Shown piece by piece: positions 1-10,843 of a stretch of 43,356 nt of DNA. The stretch is taken from the NCBI GenBank assembly GCA_003427395.1, contig BFEA01000188.1, positions 354,809 through 398,164 on the forward strand, in the 5' to 3' direction. A program made the translations under genes and the position numbers. The notes under the pieces were generated by a model. It did no database searches. It was not told where the DNA came from and was given only the letters and a program-made list of their open reading frames with translations. Position 1 is the first letter of the stretch, and the number at the start of each line of letters is the position of its first letter. This DNA comes from Chara braunii (Eukaryota > Streptophyta > Charophyceae > Charales > Characeae).

Positions 1-410
1 CCCCCCCCCCCCCCCGCCCCCCCTTCGCCTGTTACTCCGTTTCCTCCCCAAGGTATGTGCTGAAAACGTGTTGGCTTACTTTGTGCACGGGTGATGATTC
101 GTATTTAAGAACGATGGATAAGTGAGTAGGTGGCGCAGAACCGTCTTCCTTGACGATGGCTGTGCCGGCGACACAGTCGAAACATGTGAGGAGTTTTCCC
201 CGCCTTGCTTTTGTTCTATGATTCCAATTTTACAAAGCTTATTTCCGCTACCTCGTGTCTATCTTCTTCTTCCCTATCCACCTCTCTTCCGTCCTCTTAT
301 CTACTTGGGTGTGTTCTTGTCGATCTGTTGCTTCACCTAGCCATTGGAGTGCATGAGTTGGCCTTAGCGTGCTGTCATCAGCCGTTTCGACTCTCTATTT
401 GCTCTCGGAG
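1..410 (+). repeat. Dispersed repeat, copy 1, with hammerhead-like motif
   Basis: From about base 20 to 407 this matches 22243-22630 closely, with scattered substitutions. Both copies begin in a C-rich tract and stop at the same TTTGCTC. A hammerhead-type core lies about 130 bases in. A repeat with a hammerhead next to a microsatellite resembles the pseudo-LTR of Penelope-like retroelements. That family assignment is inference, because no coding sequence is attached to this copy. The window starts inside the C-run, so the left edge is unknown. Confidence 0.7.
145..193 (+). ncRNA. Decayed hammerhead ribozyme motif (type I layout)
   Basis: The order is stem I arm CTTCC, core TTGACGA, a 7-bp stem II (GGCTGTG / CACAGTC, one G-U), GAAA, palindrome ACATGT, then AGGAG. 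Stem II is better than in the second copy at 22366. The first core base is T instead of C, and the base at the cleavage position is G, which is not allowed in active hammerheads. This copy is therefore probably inactive. Confidence 0.45.
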
Positions 411-549
411 GAGTGTGTTAACCACCGTGCTATTGATGGTGTGGTGGATATGTTAGTTTCATCATGAACGACGATATTGGGCGACACGTAGTGGCATCAA
501 GCGACATGATTTCTTCGTATCATCCTCCACATGCTGTCTCCTTCCTCTT

Positions 550-929
550 TGTGCCGGACCCGCTGGGATGGCGGTCCGTCAGGATGGAGAAGAAGGGTTG
601 ACGAAGGAGGAGGTAGAGATGGACCTGGAAGGGACAGCGCAGCTCCGACGCAGACTCAACACGCACGTACTCCAAGATGTGCAAAAAAGAAGAATGACGA
701 AATACAGACTGCAGCTGGGGTATACCCCCAACGGACTGACTGGACTGGACTGGACTGGCCTGGACTGGCCTGGACTGGCCTGGTACCGATAGCGGTATCG
801 GGCATGACTGGACTGGACTGAAACAGTATACGGCTTGTGGGGTCAGGCCAAGGCTTGGTCCCACAGGTCGAACTGGCAAATAGCCGAATAGGCCCTGGCT
901 GTAGGCCAGGGTAGATAGAGGCCCGCTGC
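550..929. mobile_element. Solo LTR-like repeat, copy 1
   Basis: This matches 16634-16979 along its length. It runs from TGTGCCGGACCC to GCTGCA, so it has TG...CA ends, and it includes a GGACT/GGCCT-rich simple stretch at 733-782. Relative to the other copy it has a small extra segment near 890-910. No primer-binding site is visible beside it, unlike the 16.6-kb copy, so it reads as a solo LTR. It could instead be the 3' LTR of the minus-strand Ty3 element to its right, but no polypurine tract is seen at 930. Confidence 0.6.
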
Positions 930-1745
930 ACGATCCTAAGACCTGTAATAGATCGCAAGAGCCATAACCACGCTATCCGCAAAAGCAGCAGAACTCTGCA
1001 ATAAAGAAAGCTGAGAAATCTAGGATGCGGAGCAAGCTCCATGCGGAGTCCATGTGATGCATCCTAAGCTGCATAATGTCAAAAGAAAACAAATGTCTGG
1101 TATACATGTCCTAACTAACAGCAGAAAATGAAATGTAGCATGATACAATCCTAAAGTCCTGGAGGCAATGGCCTCAGTGCTGAAAGGAAAGAGAGCAATA
1201 TGTCACAAGATAATGTCATGTCGCTGAACCACTACGAGTGGGATGGTCTCAGAGGGGGTGAATGCAGCCTAANAATCGAAACTCCTAAGGGCAGTCACAC
1301 ATGAAGGAGGGATAGGTCGAGTGGTAGCGAAACAAAACCAATGACCCTAATAGATAGACGATCAAGGCGGGTAATGCTTGACAAAAGGGCGACACCATGC
1401 AGGGTCGACCATGAAAAGGGGAGCTTGGAATAGTGTGGAGATATGCCTAACTGAAGGCATGCAAGAGCTGACACTAGGGTGATGAGGGCAGTGGTTGAGG
1501 GAAACAGGCACACAACTCACCGACCGGGGGAGGAGGGAGCTAGATCTGGGAGCAAGGAAGCCAACATAACGCTACGGTCCCAATGCCTATGCGATACCAA
1601 GGGAGAGCCCAACTCAAGGAGACCCAGCTAAGTGAGAACCATCATGCAACAAATGCAAGGGAATGTACAGGGTAGGGTGGTGGTGTGAAGTAGTCACGTT
1701 CAGAGTAGTTGAAGCCGATAAGGTGGCTGAAGTCGAGAAGGTAGC
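930..1745. other. No gene recognised
   Basis: This stretch lies between the LTR-like repeat and the chromodomain end of the Ty3 element, and may be that element's 3' untranslated region. It has one ambiguous base at 1273. No polypurine tract, RNA gene or convincing ORF was seen. Confidence 0.5.
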
Positions 1746-1893
1746 TCAAGTCGTTGAAGTGGTCGATGACGTCGATGAAGTAGGAGTCGAGTCGATGTCG
1801 AAGCAGAGCCGCAAAGCGTTGACATCCTGAAGAAGTTGATGATGGAGTACCTGATGGTGTGAGTTAGTAGGGAGATAGTAGGTGATCAGAGTG

Positions 1894-2634
1894 TCAATCG
1901 TCAAGACGCCGAGGGCGTCGACGAGTGTGCTGTGGACGCGCGAAGGCGCTCGTCTGCTGCTGAAGAATGGCCTCAGAGGGAGCGGGCTCGTCCTTCGCGA
2001 CCTCCTCAGTCGGAGGAGGAGGAAAAGGGTCAGTCGACTGAGTAGGAGCAAATGTCTCAGCACGATGAGCGTGATCATATGCACGCACCAACATCCGAGC
2101 GTGCTCCAGGTGCTCGAGGGGCTCCCAAGTAGCCCCCTCATTAGGATAGCCCTTCCAACGCACAAGGTACTCAATGCGTGGAGGGGTATCGTCGGTAACT
2201 CGGCGAGATACAATGTCGGAAACAACGAACTCCTCGTGACCGTCCACCATGATAGGTGGAGGACACTCATAAGGACGTCCGACGAAGCGCTCGGACGGTC
2301 TGCGATGTTGGAAACAACGAACTCCTCGTGACCGTCCACCATGATAGGTGGATGGCGCTCATAAGGACGCCCGACGAAGCGCTCGGATGGTCCGCGATAA
2401 GGACGCAGCAAGGAGATGTGGTAAACATCGTGTACGCGAGCCTGTCGAAGGTAATCAGGTAGGTTCACACGGAAGCTGACCGGACTAGCGGCAGTATCAG
2501 AACCGACGGCCTTAAGGATGCGGCATGGACCGAAGAAACGACGCCTAAACTTGCGAAGCGTATCCGCTTCGAGCTGTAAGTGGCGTGCGTCGACGAGCAT
2601 ATCGTCAGCGACTTTGAATGGATGATCTATTCAT
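1894..2634 (-). pseudogene. Ty3 integrase C-terminus and chromodomain
   Basis: The part near 2600-2400 reads as the integrase C-terminal domain, with LRKFRRRFFGPCRIL and VHDVYHISLLRPY, a segment typical of Ty3 integrases. After the 92-bp duplication a shifted frame (2250-1894) gives a chromodomain with IEYLVRWKGYPNEGATWEPL. The WKGY and TWEP positions are the usual hallmarks. Chromodomains of this kind steer integration by binding methylated histone H3. The two parts are no longer in one frame. Confidence 0.88.
2219..2402. repeat. 92-bp tandem duplication breaking the Ty3 frame
   Basis: The segment beginning GAAACAACGAACTCC at 2219 recurs at 2311, a spacing of 92 bp, with a few differences. 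Because 92 is not a multiple of three, it shifts the frame between integrase tail and chromodomain. On the protein level the repeated stretch encodes the PIMVDGHEEFVVS region twice. Confidence 0.85.
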
Positions 2635-3470
2635 GATTGGTTTGCTCGTGCAGCTATGCGAGTCTGGGAGTCGGCTAGACTCTCGTGTGCTCGCTTCATA
2701 ATCGCTGCCATATGGGCGATCCAGTCGTCAAGCGTAGGACAACGAGTGTCTGGGCACAACTGCGATGGTCATAGGAAGTCCGCGGGTACGCGAGAGTGGT
2801 AGTCGAGGTCGCAATAGAATGACGACATCCCCGTGGCTAGCGAAACAGCGTGGTTGTACGCAATCTCCACGTGGGTTAAGTGTAAGTCCTACTCCTGGTC
2901 ATCCCTAACAAACTTTCGGAGGATATTCCTGAGAGTTTTATTGGTGACCTCAGTCTCACCATCCGTCTAAGGGTGGTAAGACGATGAGAAGCGGAGCTAG
3001 GATCCGTACACCTCGTATAGGCGTCGCCAGAATGTGCTGGTAAAGCGCGGGTCATGGTCGGAGATGATGCTCTGAGGTAAGTCGTGATCTTTCACGATTC
3101 GGTCGAAGACGATTTCGACGACCTCACGAGCTCTAATGCGATAGCGGCACGAAACAAAACGTGCACGCTTCGTGAAGCGATCGACGACGACCAAGATAGC
3201 ATCATGACCGCGCTCGGTGGGTGGGCGAAGAGGACCAATGAAATCCATCGAGATGGACTGCCAACGACCCTCGGGTATGGGTAATGGCTGAAGTAACCTA
3301 TACGGAAGGTGGTTCACACTGTTCACATCCTGGCAGGTAGGGCACTCCTAGATGTAGGCTTTGACGAAGTCCTTGGATTTCGGCCAGACGTATAGGCGAC
3401 AAACACGATCCAACGTCTTGTGGAAGCCCATATGACCGACAGTTGCCTGGTCATGGAACTCTGCTACAGC
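2635..3470 (-). pseudogene. Ty3 integrase zinc-binding and catalytic core
   Basis: On the minus strand from about 3470 the HHCC zinc-binding region is readable (EFHDQATVGHMGFHKT, then ECPTC), with a TAG stop between the two halves. The catalytic core follows at 3326-2997 with SMDFIGPL and SDHDPRFTS. These hold two of the expected acidic residues, and the usual SDRDPRF has H for R. Further stops follow VYGS near 2998 and in the next 350 bases. The family inserts Ty3 cDNA into the genome; this copy cannot be translated through. Confidence 0.85.
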
Positions 3471-3976
3471 CTGGATACAAGTTGTACATGGCCAGATCTG
3501 TCATGCCAATACACGAGACCGTTCTCACCGAGTGAGTATGAGGGAACGGTCTTGCCACTCTGCAATGTCGCATGGATGGCGCGATAATCTGGGCAGTGGC
3601 GGTACTGAGTGCGATATGCGTTGATCACCGACTGATCAACAGTGGTGATGGAGATGGCAGCAAGATGGATGAGTTCCTGATTGTGATCAGGACGACGGGA
3701 CAAGGCATCGGCGACGCGGTTCGTTTCACCCTTGATGGGCTGAGTGGTGAAACTGAACTCGGATAAGTCACGCCACCAACGTGCCTGTCGAGGGGAAAGC
3801 TTGGGCTTCGTGAGGAAAGCCTGGAGAACTGAGTTGTCCGTGCGCACCGTGAGGGGCGCCCTGTGAAGGTAGTGATGCCAATGCCAGGTAAGATAAACTA
3901 CTGCGATAACCTCACGTTCATCGGCAGTGTAGTTTATCTCGACGGGCGGTAGCTGACGGGAGTAGAAGGCAATCAT
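3464..3976 (-). pseudogene. Ty3 RNase H domain
   Basis: The reading frame includes FYSRQLPPVEINYTADERE, VRTDNSVLQAFL and VADALSRRPDH, the standard Ty3 RNase H landmarks with catalytic E and D residues present. It is followed by the N-terminal side of integrase. The segment 3977-4303, joining it to RT, is broken by stops and contains a G-run at 4100. The domain would degrade the RNA strand during reverse transcription. Confidence 0.87.
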
Positions 3977-4303
3977 GCAATCCCCAACACGAGCCTCGAC
4001 AGTCCCATCCTCCGTGATGGTCGGGGAGTAAGTAACGGGAGGACTGTCAGTGGAGGGAAGTGGTGTGAGGGTAGGTGTCAGTCGAGAAGCATTGTCAGCA
4101 GGGGGGGGGGGGAATGAGGAATATGGGGATAAGATGAATCCGGAGGAGAGGGAAACACCTGCGAGAGGACAACTCTACTGCAAAATCTGACGCATCAGTG
4201 GTGACGATAAGGGGCGATCAAAATCGGGGAGGCGAAGAACCGGCGCACAAGTCACCGCCTTCATGAGGGCGCGAAAGGCGTCCTCGCACAGGGGTGTTTT
4301 AAA

Positions 4304-5236
4304 TCACAGCGGGTTCTTCCGGAGGAAGGTGGAGGTAAGGACGTAGGAATACCTAGTGTATCCCCGGATGAAATTATTATAGTAACTAGTGCGGCCTAGA
4401 AAACTGCGAAGCTGCTTGGCAGATGTGGGGACGGGCCACTCTGCAATAGCAGTGATCTTTTCGTCGTCCATGTGGAGACCATGGTCAGACACATGCTGTT
4501 CTAGGAAGTCCACTTTGCTCTTAGCAAAGCGACACTTACTAAGCTTGGCATAAAAGTCATGCTTGCGTAAGCGCTGTAGGACATCGTGGAGGTGTCTGAG
4601 ATAGTTCTCTAAAGTACGACTGTAAACCAGGATGTCCTCTAGGTATACGAGAACTTATTCTTTGAGGATGTCTCTGAAGATGTCGTTCATCGCCGTCTGG
4701 AAGGTGGTGGGTGCATTGGTGAGGCCGAATGGCATCACCGTGAACTCGTAGTGGCCGAAGCGAGATCGAAAGGCGGTCTTTGACTGGTCCTCTGTGGTTA
4801 CGCGGATCTGGTGGTAACCACTATGAAGATCGATCTTCGTAAAGAAGCGGTTGCCTGCCAAACGGTCAAACAGCTGATCCGGGCGAGGCATGGGATAGTT
4901 GTTCTTAACCGTGTAACGGTTAAGGCCGCGGTAGTCGATGCAGAGGCGGAGAGTTCCGTCCGCTTTGTGAGCCGGTGCACCCCAAGGGGAGTTACTAGGT
5001 TTAATGAAATCCAGTCGAAGGAGCTCCTCAAGCTGACGCTTAAGTTTCGACGCCTCTGGGATCGAGAGTCGGTAGGGTGCCTGATGGTGGACATGATAGT
5101 CAGGCACGAGTTGGATAGAATGCTCAACACCGCGCATGAGAGGGATCCCACTGTATGAGAAATACGGGGGGAAAACGTCGCGGTACTCTCGAATCAAATC
5201 ACAAACGGCGAGTTCTAAGTCAGTCGTGAACCGCAT
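4304..5236 (-). pseudogene. Ty3 reverse transcriptase with YLED in place of YxDD
   Basis: The frame 5236-4655 carries the RT fingers and palm: [54 protein letters not shown] and [17 protein letters not shown] stop at 4655-4657 interrupts it. The next codons in the same frame give VLVYLEDILVYS, so the YxDD box reads Y-L-E-D. The first catalytic Asp is Glu (codon at 4637-4639). The frame then continues to the thumb and connection (VDFLEQHVSDHGL, PTSAKQLRSFLG). Both the stop and the substitution would abolish activity. Confidence 0.93.
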
Positions 5237-5451
5237 GAGTTCCTCAACGTCTGCGTCGGCACGAGACGTATGGACGAACTCGGCAGTGACCGGCGAAGGG
5301 ACCTTGGGTGTCGAGGGGGTATTCGCAGGCTGACGGGTGGATGTGGAGATGAGAGCCGCGAAGATGGAGGAAGGGTCAGGGGGATCGGGCTCCAGTTAGA
5401 TGAGATCGACCTCGGGACAGAGTGGATCGTAGCGAAGAAGATCCATGACGT

Positions 5452-5990
5452 TCACTGAGTAGAACGTGACGTCCTCCTATCGTATGAAGTGAGCAAACTG
5501 GCGAGGAGAAGTGAAGGCGATGTCTGGGTGGGACCCAGAGGGACGAGGGTCCTGGGAGGTAGGGCTAGAGGGGTGTCGTCCGTGGTTCCAATGAACGGGA
5601 CTCGGTGGGTTTGACCATACTTCGTTTTGAGAACGAGTGTCTCCGTCGCCCATTCAGCCTTTGTGCCACGGAACCGGCGAGACCAGGGAGTGCCAAGGAT
5701 AAAGTCGTACTCAGTCTCCAGCACGTCGAAGTATGTGGAGGAATGGTAGCGCCGAGGCGCCTGGGTACTATTCGAGGGCTGGAGAGTGAGGGAGAAGTGG
5801 AGATCAGGGACCGTCTGATCGAAGAAGCGCTGCGTCTTTTTATCTCCGCGGGTAACGGAGATAGGAGAGCGAGACCCGGAGGCAGCTAGGCGAGCTTCCT
5901 CAACCACTCGAAGGTGAACGAAATCTCCCTGCGAGTCAGAGTCTCATAAAGCGCGGTACACCCTCGTAGATGTCCCTAAGCGAATAGGGA
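5452..5990 (-). pseudogene. Ty3 aspartic protease, active-site stop
   Basis: The later half is clear (LETEYDFILGTPWSRRF, the ILG-PW motif of retropepsins in Ty3 elements). Upstream, where the D-S/T-G active site is expected, the frame reads RAL-stop-DSDSQGDFV. A TGA sits just before the motif and the glycine is changed. The protease would process the Gag-Pol polyprotein; this copy is dead. Confidence 0.75.
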
Positions 5991-6466
5991 TGATGGGGAG
6001 AGTGCGATCAGGGTTAGAGAGCAGAGCGAGAAGACGGCGCAGGATGTTTACGTGTCTCGTGAGTCGCTCCTGGCGAGCCTGAAGGATGCTCAAATCCAGG
6101 ACAGATGACACAACGTCATCGCGAGTCGCCAGTTGGGCACTACAACGAGCTGTGCGAATGGCGCGACCCGTAGGAAGTCTCGGAGGGGAAGGACTAGATG
6201 CGGCGGTCTGCTGTGGGGCAGACGGTACCTCGACGGACGGAGGGGCAGAGGGAACTGCGTCTGTCGTGTCCTAAGGATCCTCTAGTGGGGTAGCCAAAGG
6301 GGCAAAGCGCGACTCGGCGGTCGGGAAGCCGGCTACGGGCGAGGCCTCAGCGGTACACTGCACTGTGGCTAGTTGAGTGGGGCTGGCCGGGCGGGGACGA
6401 GGGGGACTGAGATCGGCGCTAACGAGAAATGTCAGCGTAGTGCCAATCAAGGGCGGCATGGTATAG

Positions 6467-8299
6467 ACACCGTGAGGAGGTGTGTCCATCCTGGCGGCAA
6501 CGAAGGCAGCCACGACGGGCCTCGAGGGCGACACGCTCCTAAGGAGATAGAGCTCCACAAGGAGGAACAAAACCCTGCTGGAGGTCGACCCAAGGAACCG
6601 TGATCGTGCGGGCGCCAACCTGTGCAACCCGAGTGCGTGCACGACCCATGGCGGACATGGCCATCTGCAGGCGTTCGGCCACCGAACAGTGTCCTTATCC
6701 AAGTGATACTGGATGACGTCTCGGAGCTCGATGTCCTCGAGGGCGTCCCCAAGGGTAGGGTCAAACTCGGCCGAGGCGTCCTTGCCGTACTCTACCGAAC
6801 TGTAGTGCCGAGAGAATGGCGGGTCCAGGTCGAGCTGGTCGGCGAAAGCGGTCGGCGAAGGAGGATCGACCGCGCGTGGTGCCGCGTGACTGGTGGCGCC
6901 GATGGTGGATCACGAAGAAGATGGGGTGTCGGAGAAACGACTCCGCATCTTCTGGTACTGTTGAGCAGCCTCGTAGGCCCTCTCGGAGGAGGCGAAGCTC
7001 TGTCGCCAGAGCTCGATGCGCTAGTCAAAAGGACCTCAGGTAGGAGTGCCTCATCGCAAATGACGCGGGCGTCCTGAAACACTCTAATGTGACGCTCGAG
7101 ATCAGCTGGTGCGGAGGACCCCCGCCACTACGTCTGGGTGACCCAATCTAAGGCGTCAGTCGCATCGTGGAGAGTGTCGTAGCGGTCATGGAGGAACACG
7201 GTGAAATCCGCGAGAGTGGGATCCTCACCTGAGCGAGTGCAATGAGAATAATAGTTCTCCCATGCGGAGAACGCGCTGCCTCGCAATTTAGTTGCGAGCA
7301 CGGAGCACCACAACTCCTGACGAGTGTCAGTTAGTGTTAGCGCTCATATGGCAGCCTGCAACCAGTGCAACACACGCATAGTACCATCGAAGTCGGGTAT
7401 GTCCGACAGACGCACAAGGGTGGGACCGCTATGCTGACGCGAGGCGAGAGAGGTCGAGGGGCTTTCACTTCGGCAACAAATGTCGAGGCTGGTGCAGACG
7501 TGGAAGTGGTAGCAGGCTGAGAGTCAGGGCTGCTGGTGGACGGTCCAACAGACGTGGAGGCAACAGTCGCAACCAACTGTGACGGTGTAGCAAGGTAGTA
7601 GGGTGGAGGGGGGGGAGCCGGTCGAGGGAAACAAGCCGGCAAGACAGAGGTCAGAGGGGCGGTATAGGAAGAAGAGGGGTGAGCCGCCTGTGAAGGGTGA
7701 GGCTGTCTCAGGGAGAGAATCTCCGCCTGGAGCTGCGCCACAGTGGCCTGTAGGGTAGCTACCCGTTGTGTGTGCCGGGTCGGGGGTGGAGGGGGCGGAG
7801 AGAGTACCCTAGCGGGAGGGGGAAGAACTCCGGGCTGTAGTGTCGTGACCAGTGCAGGAAGCTGGAAAGCAGCACCGGGGTGGGTAGATGAAACTGTCTG
7901 GCCAGATACCGATATCAGGGTGACAGCACATGCGGCAGTGGCCGAAGCGGCCGAGACAGCGGGAGCGGCGGGGGCCAATGGATGTGCCACAACAGATGGT
8001 ATGGTCTGAGCGGCAGCAACACTCACCACTGCTGAGGGGGAGTGTTGGGCCTCGCCCGCGGAGGAGGACGAATCACCACGTCTTCATCCCTTGAGTCGTG
8101 GAGAGTCGGACTCCGAGCCAGTAGGGGATGGGGTCTGAGAGCGGTAGGGAGAGCGATGAGGAAAACCCTTGAGGCGGTGAACTTCAAGGGCGAGCGCATT
8201 GACTTGCCTCTCCAGGGGTGCAAGCGCATCGAGTCGCGCTGTCGAGCGCATTGGTCCGGCACCGCACAAAACGGGGCGGGACCCTCCCAGCCACGTCAC
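6467..8299 (-). pseudogene. Ty3 gag with CCHC zinc knuckle
   Basis: The left end of the gag region has an intact zinc knuckle at 6467-6508 (C-LR-C-RQDG-H-TSSR-C, spacing CX2CX4HX4C), though in a different frame from the longest ORF there. The capsid-like part at 7420-7128 contains FDGTMRVLHWLQAA and LRGSAFSAWENYY. The N-terminal 7.4-8.3 kb is proline/alanine-rich with a short leucine-rich stretch (ATLQATVAQLQAEILSL), perhaps a coiled coil. Several frameshifts separate the pieces. The start codon is not defined. Confidence 0.75.
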
Positions 8300-9949
8300 G
8301 CAGGAGTTGGTCTATTCCTCGTCGCGATATATACATGGAGCTTCCGCAAGCCGCTCTGACCGAGTGCGCCAGCCATAGCTCTCGCGAGCCCCTACGACAG
8401 GATAGGGCCTACACGAGGCACGACTTACCTCCACCTTACGGGAGCTGTCACCTCCCTTCGGTGGGCGTATCCCCGCCGAGTTTCCAGTCCACAGTACGGA
8501 AGCTAATCAGTTGCAATCACAGAGGTGGACCAGCCGATGGCGTTTCTTGTTCGTTGTAGCATTGGGGGTATGCGCGGTTTTACGCCTCTATCGGACCCGC
8601 ACGCGAACCGACATCTTGGGGGCCTGAGGTCCCAAGCGCGACTCGTCGTCGGTCGACTAGGACGCATCCCGCACACCACGTGTACTCCATTCTAGAGAAC
8701 ATAAAAATAAAAATGCACACACATACGCATACATATACACAACGACACAGAACAAACAGCGAGACATCACTCCTAGTCCCTTAGTAGCCATCCCATAACT
8801 CTCTGATGCGGAAATCGGATAGGTGTCGCGCGCGAGACTTAGTATAAAAACCGCGCGGACGCAAGGCTAACTCATATCGACTCGCAACGCAAGCATATGC
8901 AAACAGTCACAATGATGGTGTACTGTGTAGTACCCATACTCATGCGGTCCCCGTTAATCTCGAGGGTCGCATTCGACACTCAAGTGTCGGTTGACACGCG
9001 CCTTGAGAGATTAATCTCTCGATGCTTGGGCAACCGCCAAGTGCGGTTGAAAACCACACCCTCTTCTACACCCTGCGGAGAGTGGGTGGTACACAGGTTC
9101 ATACCCGTGGTGGCAATCATCTCTTATCGCCCTGGAGACCAACTCTATCATCCAGAGTCTGGAAAGAAGTCAAGGGGTTTGACTTTGACGGCTGCCACAG
9201 ACTACAACGTCCAACTATAAAAATTAACAAGCGAAATCAAAATAGATAAACATCACGACACTCATATATCAAGTCAGATCTTGAGATAGAAATAAAAGAA
9301 GGGGAAACATAAACCCATCAGGGATGCAGATCGTGCGACACATGGTTGTCACTCTCACTGTCTCCAAGGTACGGCTCATATACCAAGCTCCATAATACTG
9401 ACCTGAATAAAACACAGGCCTACACGATAGCCGCATTGCCACACACCAATGTGGTCAACTTTACTGTTCCCTGTAACTCACACCACGACTCACACACTCA
9501 AGCCCCAATCCTAGTTCAACTTTCCATAAATCTCATAAGTTCTTTATAATGGTCATTTAAAAGAAGTTTGGTTAAAACCCTCAAAGAAACATATCAAATT
9601 TCAGGGTTAAGGCATTAAGTTAAGGTACAGGTGTAAGCAAAGTTGTGTTGTGAGCCGACTAGTCGAAGATCAACCAACCGACCCGTTATAAGTGATAACA
9701 GAAGATGATCATCGTGGGATCAAGCTAAAATTAGCAAGGGATCAAGCTGAAATTAGTCCAATCCTGAATCGAAATGATCGAAAGGACCTGTAACACAAGA
9801 CTGGTCAATTTTCAAACTAAGCTTATAAGTGTACGGAGAATAAATCCCCATGTCACACTCTCACTCAAAAATTCTTCTGCTACCCAGGTCTAAGTCTACT
9901 GCTAAGCCAGTGCCCCCAAAAAGGTAGACTTATGGCAGAATCTCCCCTA
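8300..9949. other. No gene; possible Ty3 leader or LTR, with TATA-like site
   Basis: This lies upstream of the minus-strand gag. A TATAAAAA at 8843-8850 faces the plus strand. A perfect 16-bp palindrome, GAGAGATTAATCTCTC, sits at 9005-9020. No primer-binding site or LTR pair could be fixed. From 9300 to 9950 the sequence is AT-rich and featureless until the hairpin array starts. Confidence 0.45.
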
Positions 9950-10600
9950 TATAGAGTGAATCACCAAAAATCGTCACCTGTCAAAATAGAATCTATCTTT
10001 TCTAAACTAAAAAAATTTGGGCAGCGCTTCCCGTAGGAAAAGTGTCTTTCCAGAATTGATATCCACTCGAATATGAAAACAGAAATAATTTTCAACTTCC
10101 CAAAGTCAAATTTGATCTAACTCCCTTAATTAGTAAAAAATTGGGCAGCACTCCCTTTAGAAAAGAAAACTTTTCATATTTTTACTAAGTCAGATATGAA
10201 CCTGGAGCAAAACCCGAGTTTAATTAAGACAAAATTCAACTAACTCCTTAAATTTGTAAAAATTTTGGCAGCACTCCCTTTAGAAAAGTGTTAATCCAAG
10301 ATTTATACAAAGCTAAGTTCAGAATTTTAAGTGACTTTGACTTCTCAAGGTTCAATTTTGTCTAACTCCCTGAATTAGCAAAAATTCGGGCAGCACTGCC
10401 TTTAGAAAAGGAGACTCTCTCGATTTTTACTATGTCATAAAAGTCAGACAAGTTAAACCTTGAAAAAACAAAATCTGACTAACTCCTTGGTTTTGAAGAA
10501 ATTTCGTCAGCGCTTCCCGTAAAGAAAGTAGCTTACCAAAATTTATACAAAGCCAAGTATAACAAAAAATCCCACAAAATGCAGAAATTGACCTAAGTAA
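9950..10600. repeat. Array of five ~123-bp repeats, long hairpins with shared loop
   Basis: The core GCAGCRCTYCC...AGAAAG recurs at 10021, 10145, 10268, 10391 and 10507, with spacings of 124, 123, 123 and 116. Each core is preceded by a TAACTCC-type flank. In every unit the sequence left of the core is complementary to that on its right, and the arms differ between units. Examples are 10130-10139 with 10179-10188 (10 of 10), 10253-10268 with 10296-10311 (14 of 16) and 10486-10507 with 10535-10557 (about 18 of 22). Unit 1 is weaker. No ORF is present. The function is unknown; it may be part of an LTR or leader. Confidence 0.85.
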
Positions 10601-10843
10601 AAATAAACTTAGCTAAGAAAATGCAGGAATTGAAACTAACTCTTATGACTCTAGCACGTGACAAGCAACTAAAGCAACTACCTATCAAACTGAAACTAAA
10701 ACTAAATAGTAACCTCACTCAGCCACATGCAGGTCAAACCACAAAGGTAAGTACTCTCACCATCCCCAAGCCAACCTTATCAAACAATAGTTCATGATCT
10801 TTCAATAATTTATCCCTTTATACCCAGCTTACATAAGACATAA

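Larger units (their letters stand above)
1746..8300 (-). mobile_element. Ty3/gypsy chromovirus, inactive
   Basis: Read on the minus strand, the domains follow Ty3 order: gag with zinc knuckle, aspartic protease, reverse transcriptase, RNase H, integrase and C-terminal chromodomain. The chromodomain places it among chromoviruses, which are common in plants and fungi. Every domain carries damage: stops in the protease motif, RT and integrase, a mutated RT catalytic motif, and a 92-bp tandem duplication that shifts the frame before the chromodomain. I could not assign a 5' LTR or primer site with confidence. The LTR-like repeat at 550-929 is a possible but unproven 3' LTR. Confidence 0.92.

Noticed and set aside
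9005-9020. 16-bp palindrome GAGAGATTAATCTCTC as an operator
   Set aside because: A single site with no linked gene or repeat; palindromes of this size occur by chance in a window of this length often enough not to claim a function.
9950-10600. CRISPR-like array
   Set aside because: The period is about 123 bp with diverged units and paired arms, the context is eukaryotic, and there are no spacers of constant size or cas genes.
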